From JANNVZ01 sp031418455 (GTDB lineage: Bacteria; Bacteroidota; Bacteroidia; Flavobacteriales_D; Sanyastnellaceae): DNA of 20,159 nucleotides. Positions within the stretch are counted from its first letter, which is position 1. Each line of letters starts with the position of its first letter. Location of the stretch: assembly GCA_031418455.1 (NCBI GenBank), contig JANOXJ010000063.1, forward strand, positions 1 to 20,159, written 5' to 3'. The notes under the pieces are model-generated. The model was not told where the DNA came from. It was given only the letters and a program-made list of their open reading frames with translations, and searched no databases. Both the position numbers and the translations under genes were made by a program. Below, piece after piece: positions 8,007-14,123 of this stretch.

Positions 8007-8058
8007 AAAATGGACAATTGACAATGGAAAATAAATTCTGTTGTCAGTTGTCCATTTT
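8007..8058. repeat. Intergenic inverted repeat before lspA
   Basis: AAAATGGACAATTGACAA (8007-8024) and TTGTCAGTTGTCCATTTT (8041-8058) are complementary at 17 of 18 positions, the exception being a G:T pair in one RNA strand. The loop is 16 bases. TGGACAATTGACAATGG-type sequences are familiar to me as dispersed intergenic repeats in Bacteroidota and cyanobacteria. The hairpin lies between the stop of the DksA-like gene (7996) and the likely lspA start (8074), with no long U-run after it, so it is more likely a mobile repeat or a processing/attenuation hairpin than a standard terminator. Confidence 0.75.
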
Positions 8059-8073
8059 CAATTTTACTTCCTT

Positions 8074-8811
8074 TTGAAGAAAGCTCTACTCACCATATTT
8101 ACCGTTTTAGCACTCGACCAATGGATAAAAATTTGGGTAAAACTAAATTTTCATTATGGCGAGAGCAAGGAGCTAATACCCGGCTGGTTCGATCTGCAAT
8201 TTGTAGAAAACCCGGGCATGGCCTTTGGCTGGATGCTGCCGGGCGAGGGTGGTAAGCTTGCTCTAAGTATTTTTAGAATACTTGTGGTGGGAGGTATTTC
8301 CTGGTACCTTATTAAGCTCATTAAGCAAAAGGCACATTGGGGCTACATTACCAGTGTGTCGCTTATAGTAGCGGGTGCCATGGGCAATATTATAGACAGT
8401 GCTATTTATGGCCTCTTGTTCGACAAGGGCTCACTCTTTGACCCCGACATGCAAGACTTCACCATGTACTTTGGCAAAGCCACCATGAATGGCCAGGGCT
8501 ATACAAAGCCACTTATGGGCAATGTGGTAGACATGTTTCATTTTACCAAAGAGTTTAGTTGGAATGGAGTGAAGCGCGAAATTTTTCCACCCGTGTTTAA
8601 TGTGGCTGATAGCAGCATTACCGCAGGTATAATTTCCATTCTGTTATTTCAACGCAAATTTTTTACCAAGCCGGAACCTGCGCCAGCATTGGCAACTGCG
8701 CCTGAGGTAATGGCAATGGAGCATCCTGAAGAAAATTCAATTATTAATCAGCATGATGATGGCGAGCGTATAAGCCAATGGCCCAATCGCGATAAGGAAG
8801 AAGCTGATTGA
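8074..8811 (+). CDS. lspA: Lipoprotein signal peptidase (signal peptidase II)
   Basis: This inner-membrane aspartyl protease removes signal peptides from lipidated prolipoproteins. From TTG at 8074 the protein is 245 residues, starting MKKALLTIFTVLALDQWIK as the family does. An upstream TTG at 8041 is open in frame but would translate one arm of the intergenic hairpin, so I reject it. Family motifs are DQ at 15-16, VENPGMAFGW from 44, GAMGNIID with catalytic Asp108, and FNVADS with catalytic Asp179. The catalytic aspartates are about 70 residues apart, far more than in proteobacterial LspA, because of an inserted loop (about 116-150) that I recognise from Bacteroidota. Four membrane helices are visible. 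The acidic C-terminal tail of about 45 residues looks unstructured. It ends 8 bases before the convergent tolC-like gene with no visible terminator. Confidence 0.93.
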   Translation: MKKALLTIFTVLALDQWIKIWVKLNFHYGESKELIPGWFDLQFVENPGMAFGWMLPGEGGKLALSIFRILVVGGISWYLIKLIKQKAHWGYITSVSLIVAGAMGNIIDSAIYGLLFDKGSLFDPDMQDFTMYFGKATMNGQGYTKPLMGNVVDMFHFTKEFSWNGVKREIFPPVFNVADSSITAGIISILLFQRKFFTKPEPAPALATAPEVMAMEHPEENSIINQHDDGERISQWPNRDKEEAD

Positions 8812-8819
8812 CGTTACTC

Positions 8820-10235
8820 TTATTCTATCACGCCTAAAAGAAATTGCAATTCATTCTCTGCAAAACGCAATTTCAATTTCAGATCTACGAGCTTGTTTTG
8901 TGCATCAGCAAATTGCAGTTCGCGTTGGTTTACCAAAAACAATGAGCTTTCACCATTGAAGAATTTTGTTCTTTCTCCTTCCAGCAGTGTTGAGTAATTG
9001 GTAAGGTTAGTTTCAGCCAAACTTACTTGCTGTTGCAGCAGCAGTATGTTTTCATAAGTAGATCTGGCTTTGTTCTTTACATCCTGCGTTTTTTGTTGTT
9101 GTTCCAATTTTGTTTCTTGCAGTTTAATGCGTGTTAATTCCAGGTCGCCCCTTTCAGCACGTAGCAATGTTGGCAAACTAAAATCAACCCCCCATTTGTA
9201 ATTATTAGAACTAAAGTTTGCATCTGTGTTGTTGCCCATTGGTTCGGCAAGCAGGTTATAATTAAGGTTCAGTTTTGGTTTTAGCTTTTCGCGTTTCATG
9301 CGCTCTTCTGCTTCTACATTGTCAAGCTTTGCATTGAACTGGGCCAGGTAGGGGTTTATGAATTGAGCACTGTCTAGCAGTGCTAAATAGTTATTCATAA
9401 CCCATACGTTGTTGGTGTTTTCCAATGCATAATCAATTGGCACGAAATCTTGATTGATAATGCGTGGTGTTATTAGTTCACCCTGTTCGTCCCAGACAAA
9501 GGATGAAAGGATCATGCGCATTTTTATTTCGTTAGCTTGTGCTTCTTGCAAATTTTGTTTGCGCAGCAACACTTGAATATTGGCCTCCACAGTATCTATA
9601 ATAGGAGCCTGTCCGGCAATAGCTCGTTCTCTTACAGCATCAAATCGCTGGGCTGCCACATCTAGTATTTGTGTTGCAATAATTTCTTTTTGGTAAGCTG
9701 CCCACCATTCCCAATAGGTGTTATATGATTTCAGCATCAAATCATTCAATAATACTTTTTGCTCAAAAATGCTGAATTGCTGAAATGCTTTGGCTTGATT
9801 GAGGGCTGTTCTTCTTTCGTCTATTACAAGGCCTTGCAACAACGGCAGCGAAAGTCCCGCAAACAATAGCCCATCATCAGGTGTGGCATCAGCCTCATTT
9901 AAATACTCGCCCGTATTAAGGTCAAAGCCCGCTTTTAATTCTACAGCCGCTATAGTGGGCACTTTTATGGTAGCATTGGTTAATGAATAGTAGTCTATAT
10001 TATTATACTCTTTATTATCAAAACTTGCTGAAAGTTTAGGGTCAAAGTTGCCACGTGCCCTGCGCACGGTGCTTTCGCCACGCATTAATTGCAAGTTTGA
10101 TTGCAGTGCGTAGGGGTGGTTTTTCTTTACCAACACTCTAAAGTCTTGGAATGAAAAGACAGTGTTGCTTTGAGCAAAAGCGCAGGCATTTGCGCCAAGT
10201 ATCAATAGAGTTATTAGAGCGGTCTTAATCATCAT
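8820..10235 (-). CDS. TolC-family outer-membrane efflux/secretion channel protein
   Basis: This 471-residue protein should form a trimeric beta-barrel and periplasmic tunnel for the exporter encoded upstream. Residues 1-22 are a signal peptide (MMIKTALITLLILG then an ACAFAQ cleavage region). The rest is long helices with two OEP-type halves: the first around 28-250 (FQDFRVLVKKNHPYALQSNL near its start), the second with LDNVEAEERMKREKLKPKLN and a long helix near 390-450 ending in LRFAENELQFLLGV. The start codon overlaps the stop of the adaptor gene by four bases (ATGA), so the two are translationally coupled. It is the last gene of the tetR-ABC-hlyD-tolC operon. The transported substrate is not evident from the sequence. 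Confidence 0.9.
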   Translation of the reverse strand: MMIKTALITLLILGANACAFAQSNTVFSFQDFRVLVKKNHPYALQSNLQLMRGESTVRRARGNFDPKLSASFDNKEYNNIDYYSLTNATIKVPTIAAVELKAGFDLNTGEYLNEADATPDDGLLFAGLSLPLLQGLVIDERRTALNQAKAFQQFSIFEQKVLLNDLMLKSYNTYWEWWAAYQKEIIATQILDVAAQRFDAVRERAIAGQAPIIDTVEANIQVLLRKQNLQEAQANEIKMRMILSSFVWDEQGELITPRIINQDFVPIDYALENTNNVWVMNNYLALLDSAQFINPYLAQFNAKLDNVEAEERMKREKLKPKLNLNYNLLAEPMGNNTDANFSSNNYKWGVDFSLPTLLRAERGDLELTRIKLQETKLEQQQKTQDVKNKARSTYENILLLQQQVSLAETNLTNYSTLLEGERTKFFNGESSLFLVNQRELQFADAQNKLVDLKLKLRFAENELQFLLGVIE

Positions 10236-11608
10236 TTGCCCGTTTCATCTGGATTAGGCATTTTATCTTTTTCTTTTAATGCCATTTCGTTTTTATAAAA
10301 GTCTGGCGGAAAACCGTTGAACTGGCGCCACAATTCGTACCAGATGGGCACATCATTCAGCAACCCAATTCCCTCAGCTCCTGCACCCACACGAAGGCCT
10401 GTTGGCCAGGATTCCTCGTTTGGGTCTTGCCCTACGAGTATTCTGTACTTACCATTCTCGCTTATGAATTTATCTATAGCTACTATTTTTCCTCCATAGG
10501 TGCCAAAAGAAACACCGGGCCAGCCGCTAAATACAAAAGCAGGCCAACCGTCAAACATAAATCTCACTCGTTGTTCTTTATTTATAAGCGGCAAATCCAT
10601 TGGCTCCACATACATTTCAACAGCAAGCTCATAATTGGAAGGCATTATTGTCACCAATTCTTCACCTGCCTTTACTGTTTGTCCAATACCTGTTTTTACG
10701 GCTTTGGTGATGTAGCCGTCTTGCGGAGCAAGTATGCAATACATTCCATTTCGCGTGGTGTAGTTGGCATAGCTGTTTTGCAATTTTGTTACCTGAGCTT
10801 CTGTATCATACATGGCACTCATGGCAGAATATTTTTCGCTCTCTGCTTTTGAAATTTTATCGGTGTATTCGGCACGCAGCGTGTTTAGTTCAGTTTTAGC
10901 ATTTATGAGCTCTTGTTTGGCAATCATAAATTTATTATCAGCATCCATTTTTTTTGCACGGGCATTCTGTGCCACCACCTCTCGTTGTTCCAGTTCCGTT
11001 TCAGATATAAGCCCTTTGCTAAATAACTGTTTGAAACGCACAATCTGATCTTCTGCCACCTGAGCGTTGGCATAGGTAGCTATACGTTCTGTACTATCAG
11101 TGGTCACCTTAAGCACAAGTTGCTGAATTTTTATTTTCTGTTGTTGCAGCTTAAGATCTAAATTTTTGTTGAGAGCGTCAATTTGTGCATCAAGTGCATT
11201 TACCTTTTGCATATAACCGTTCACGCTTCCCTCTTTGTTTTTTATCTGGCTGTCTACATTGGCAAGCAAGTTGGGATCAAAGTAGTCATCTTTAATTTCA
11301 GACAAAAACATAATGCTGTCACCTTGTTTTACAAAATCTCCCTCTGTCACATACCATCTTTCTATTCTGCCGCCTATTATAGTAGGTATGGTTTGTGGCC
11401 TGTGCTCGGGTTTCAGAGAGGTGAGGTAGCCTCTACCTTTTATATTTTGTGTCCAGGGCAACATCAAAAACACAAGTGCGGTAATGCAAATAAATAATAA
11501 CCAACGCTTCACAGCGCGTTTGTTGGTGATGTCCATCACCCGTTGAAATGACATGAAGCTACCTGCTTCACTATTGAGGGGTACGGGGTTTTCTTTATCG
11601 TATAGCAT
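10232..11608 (-). CDS. HlyD-family periplasmic adaptor (membrane fusion protein)
   Basis: This 458-residue protein bridges an inner-membrane ABC exporter and a TolC-type channel. A short cytoplasmic start is followed by one membrane helix at about 36-53 (WLLFICITALVFLMLPW). A first half-lipoyl motif lies at about 74-103 (GGRIERWYVTEGDFVKQGDS), a long coiled-coil hairpin at about 115-285, and the second half-lipoyl motif at about 291-322 (APQDGYITKAVKTGIGQTVK), then a beta-barrel region. The N-terminal membrane anchor rather than a lipoprotein signal is typical of HlyD adaptors in type I secretion. It starts with ATG 16 bases after the ABC gene and ends in an ATGA overlap with the channel gene. 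Identity of the family is secure; the substrate is unknown. Confidence 0.93.
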   Translation of the reverse strand: MLYDKENPVPLNSEAGSFMSFQRVMDITNKRAVKRWLLFICITALVFLMLPWTQNIKGRGYLTSLKPEHRPQTIPTIIGGRIERWYVTEGDFVKQGDSIMFLSEIKDDYFDPNLLANVDSQIKNKEGSVNGYMQKVNALDAQIDALNKNLDLKLQQQKIKIQQLVLKVTTDSTERIATYANAQVAEDQIVRFKQLFSKGLISETELEQREVVAQNARAKKMDADNKFMIAKQELINAKTELNTLRAEYTDKISKAESEKYSAMSAMYDTEAQVTKLQNSYANYTTRNGMYCILAPQDGYITKAVKTGIGQTVKAGEELVTIMPSNYELAVEMYVEPMDLPLINKEQRVRFMFDGWPAFVFSGWPGVSFGTYGGKIVAIDKFISENGKYRILVGQDPNEESWPTGLRVGAGAEGIGLLNDVPIWYELWRQFNGFPPDFYKNEMALKEKDKMPNPDETGK

Positions 11609-11624
11609 GGGTTATAATGCAGAA

Positions 11625-13295
11625 TTACTGTTGTGAAATTTTTCCGTTGCGCAACACGAACACTTTGTTGCAACGCATTGCAACATCTTCATCATTGGTT
11701 ACAATTACAGTAGTAACACCGCTGCAATAGTTAAATAACAAATCGAAAAATTGCTTGCGCTCTTGTGCGCTTTGTGCGGTGAGTGTGTCCTCTATAAGCA
11801 GCAGTCTGGGTTTGCCTGCAAAACTTCTTGCTAAAAGTATTTTGCGTTTTACGCTACCCGGCAATCGTTGTCCCTCTGGTTCAAGCATGGTATTGTAGCC
11901 TTTAGGCATACTTTCTATAAACGATGAAACTCCCGCTCTGTTTGCCACTAATAATAGTTCCTCCTGCGTAATGTCTGTTCTTCCGCAGGTAATGTTTTCT
12001 GCAACTGTGCCCTTAAATATTTCCTGCTCTGTAAAATTTTCACCAACAAGTGCCCTAAGCGATGTTAGTTTAAGATTATTAATGGGCATTTGATTGTAGA
12101 CAATGGTGCCATTAAATTTTTCATAAAAACCGGCTAATAGTTTTAGCAATGTGGTTTTGCCGGAGGCGTTGCTTCCTTTTATGCATACTATTTCTCCACT
12201 GGCTATATCTACCGACACATCATTAATAATGGGTTCGTGTGCACCTTCAAACTTGTAGGTAAGATTGCGTATGCTAACGCTAAGACCCGCTGCTGTTATG
12301 TCTGCAGGTGGTTCATCACCATTGCTTCGTTCTGTGGCGAGCTCTGTTACGTGCTCCAACTTTTGGAGTGATGTGAGCACATCGTAAACAGTACCCATGT
12401 TCAATATTATTTTTTCAACGGAACTGATGAGCAACAACACGATAATTTCTGCAGCTACAAATTGACCAATATTTATTTCTTTTTTTATAACCAACATGCT
12501 GCCAAGTATGATAAGTGTGGCGGCTAACAATACTTTAAAAACTATGAGTGCCTTGTATTGCGTCACCAGAATGCGAAAATGTTTGTTGCGCGATTCAAGG
12601 TATTCTGAAGTGAGCTCATCAGTCTTTTTTAAAGGCAATGGCGTGTTTCCGGCAAGCTTAAATGAATTGAGTGTTCTGCCTACCTCTTGTAGCCAATGGG
12701 CCACTCTAAACTTGTTGTTAGACTCCTCCATGCTAGTGCGCAACCCCGCTGGCCCAGTATACTTAAAAATGATATATAGCACCAATACCAGCAAAACACC
12801 CATAATGGCAAAAGCACTGTTGTAAAGAGAAAGCAACAAAATACCAAAAAACACTTGAATAACAGCTGCCGAAAAGTCGAGCAACAGTTTTGAAAATCCT
12901 TTTTGTATAGTGGCCACTTCAAAAAATCGATTAAGTACCTCTGGCATATATCGGCCTCTTATACCCTCTATAGAAAGGCGCGGCAAACGTTCAGCATACT
13001 GAAAGCTAACATTGGCAAACAGGCGTTGCTCAATAGTTTCAGTTACTGCAAGTTGTTTTATTTGCAGCAGACCGGCAAAGAAAATGCCCGCAAGTACAAA
13101 CAGCACCAGTATATACCACGATGTGCTTAGTTCGCCTGCTTGCAAAAAGTTGATAATACTTTGTATGCCTAGTGGCAACGATAAATTTACCAAGCCCTGA
13201 AAAATGGCGAACAGAAATATGCTTCTTACTTCTTGCCTTTCAGCGCGAATGATTCTCCAAAACCGTTGGAGTGGCGATGTTTTTTGTTGTGTCAT
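11625..13295 (-). CDS. ABC exporter half-transporter (membrane domain plus ATPase) with divergent ATPase motifs
   Basis: The 556-residue protein has six predicted membrane helices (about 24-46, 58-77, 137-158, 160-178, 248-270, 275-292) and a C-terminal nucleotide-binding domain. There is no N-terminal C39 peptidase domain, so it should not process double-glycine leaders. Walker A is intact (GSNASGKT, 374-381). The other motifs deviate: Q-loop VGEN (Glu419), signature LPGSV (478-482) instead of LSGGQ, Walker B LLLIED (498-503) with the D-E order reversed, and Asn534 where the H-loop histidine is expected. I recall similar LP-S-V and ED variants in other Bacteroidota exporters, so this may be a real subfamily and not decay. 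Its ATG overlaps the tetR stop (ATGA), giving tight coupling to the regulator. With the adaptor and channel it forms a type I-like export system. Confidence 0.92.
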   Translation of the reverse strand: MTQQKTSPLQRFWRIIRAERQEVRSIFLFAIFQGLVNLSLPLGIQSIINFLQAGELSTSWYILVLFVLAGIFFAGLLQIKQLAVTETIEQRLFANVSFQYAERLPRLSIEGIRGRYMPEVLNRFFEVATIQKGFSKLLLDFSAAVIQVFFGILLLSLYNSAFAIMGVLLVLVLYIIFKYTGPAGLRTSMEESNNKFRVAHWLQEVGRTLNSFKLAGNTPLPLKKTDELTSEYLESRNKHFRILVTQYKALIVFKVLLAATLIILGSMLVIKKEINIGQFVAAEIIVLLLISSVEKIILNMGTVYDVLTSLQKLEHVTELATERSNGDEPPADITAAGLSVSIRNLTYKFEGAHEPIINDVSVDIASGEIVCIKGSNASGKTTLLKLLAGFYEKFNGTIVYNQMPINNLKLTSLRALVGENFTEQEIFKGTVAENITCGRTDITQEELLLVANRAGVSSFIESMPKGYNTMLEPEGQRLPGSVKRKILLARSFAGKPRLLLIEDTLTAQSAQERKQFFDLLFNYCSGVTTVIVTNDEDVAMRCNKVFVLRNGKISQQ

Positions 13296-13972
13296 AATTT
13301 TTCCTCCAATGCTTTAAATGCAATATGGTGCAACAGCGAGTTAAGTGAAGGGCCTTTACCAATGTCTGTCAAATCGGATAATTGTGTTTGCAAAAAGGTT
13401 TGGTAATGGGCCGTTTCAATGAGCGTGGCTGCAAGTGCTTTTGGAAATTTGTAGTTTTTGTTGTTAAGCAAGATTAATTCTTCTATACGGCCACATAATT
13501 GTGAATAGGCCTGGAAATAGCCAATGCGTTCTTTTTTGGAGAGGTTGCGCACAGCAAACGCTTTGAAAGATTCGTTCACTACTATATCATAGAGTTTGCT
13601 TTCGTTTAATAAATCCGATTGCAAATTGAAACTCACAGGAGCACTGAGCACAGTAAGAGCTTTGTCCAGCCTGGCGCAGGGTGCTTCAATGTTGGCCGTA
13701 GCAAAGGCCACTTTCCACTCCAGCATGCTCCAGTACCACGAGGCCAGGTAAATCATTAATTGTTGCTTATTATGAAAATACCTATAAATAGTAGTTTCTG
13801 TTGAGCCCAGTGCAGTTGCCAGTTTTTTGAAAGTAAAAAGCTCCAGACCCTCCTGAGCAATTATGTTTACGCTATGGCGAAGTATCTCGTGACCCACGCT
13901 GCTGCTCATGGGGTCTTTTACATATACCTGCTCATTTATCTTTATAGTGAGTTGTCCTAGTAGTCGGTGCAA
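13292..13972 (-). CDS. TetR/AcrR-family transcriptional regulator
   Basis: The 226-residue protein carries an N-terminal TetR helix-turn-helix at about 25-75: SVGHEILRHSVNIIAQEGLE, then FTFKKLATALGSTETTIYRYF and HNKQQLM. The ligand-binding C-terminal part is divergent, as usual. The start is TTG at 13970-13972; an in-frame TAA lies three codons upstream, and the next ATG (residue 22) would remove the IKINEQVYVKDP lead-in that I recognise in Bacteroidota members. It is the first gene of the exporter operon, and its stop overlaps the ABC gene start by four bases. Two inverted repeats upstream (14024-14060) are candidate operators, so autorepression of the operon is a reasonable inference. The inducer is unknown. 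Confidence 0.9.
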   Translation of the reverse strand: MHRLLGQLTIKINEQVYVKDPMSSSVGHEILRHSVNIIAQEGLELFTFKKLATALGSTETTIYRYFHNKQQLMIYLASWYWSMLEWKVAFATANIEAPCARLDKALTVLSAPVSFNLQSDLLNESKLYDIVVNESFKAFAVRNLSKKERIGYFQAYSQLCGRIEELILLNNKNYKFPKALAATLIETAHYQTFLQTQLSDLTDIGKGPSLNSLLHHIAFKALEEKL

Positions 13973-13994
13973 AGCGTGTTATTTAAGTGAAGTC

Positions 13995-14002
13995 CAATAG
14001 TA
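13995..14002 (-). promoter_or_regulatory. Possible -7 element for the tetR-exporter operon
   Basis: On the minus strand this reads TACTATTG, seven of eight positions of the Bacteroidota TAnnTTTG pattern, 22 bases before the TTG start. No -33 box is obvious at the right spacing, so this is tentative. Confidence 0.25.
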
Positions 14003-14023
14003 ACACTTACTACCTAAAATAGT

Positions 14024-14060
14024 TCATTAACTTTTGTTAATGATAGTAAAGCTATCGTTA
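14024..14060. promoter_or_regulatory. Two inverted repeats, candidate TetR operators
   Basis: TCATTAAC-TTTT-GTTAATGA (14024-14043) is a perfect 8-base inverted repeat. It overlaps a second, TAATGATAG (14038-14046) and CTATCGTTA (14052-14060), which has one mismatch. Both lie upstream of the tetR-first operon. TetR proteins commonly bind such palindromes next to their own gene. They sit upstream of the tentative -7 element, and repression there would be by blocking polymerase binding. Binding is inferred from position and symmetry only. Confidence 0.4.
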
Positions 14061-14068
14061 TGGGGAGT

Positions 14069-14098
14069 AAAAAAAGGCCCCTGAAATAGGGCCTTTTT
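14069..14098 (-). terminator. Intrinsic terminator after gcvP
   Basis: AAAAAGGCCC (14071-14080) and GGGCCTTTTT (14089-14098) form a 10-base perfect stem with an 8-base loop. Read leftwards it ends in seven T bases (14075-14069). It lies 26 bases past the gcvP stop and separates gcvP from the tetR operon. Confidence 0.9.
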
Positions 14099-14123
14099 AG
14101 TATGATATTTATTAAAAAAATGA

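Noticed and set aside
8041..8073. Upstream TTG start for lspA adding 11 residues
   Set aside because: The added codons coincide with one arm of an intergenic hairpin, and the family N-terminus MKKALL begins at TTG 8074.
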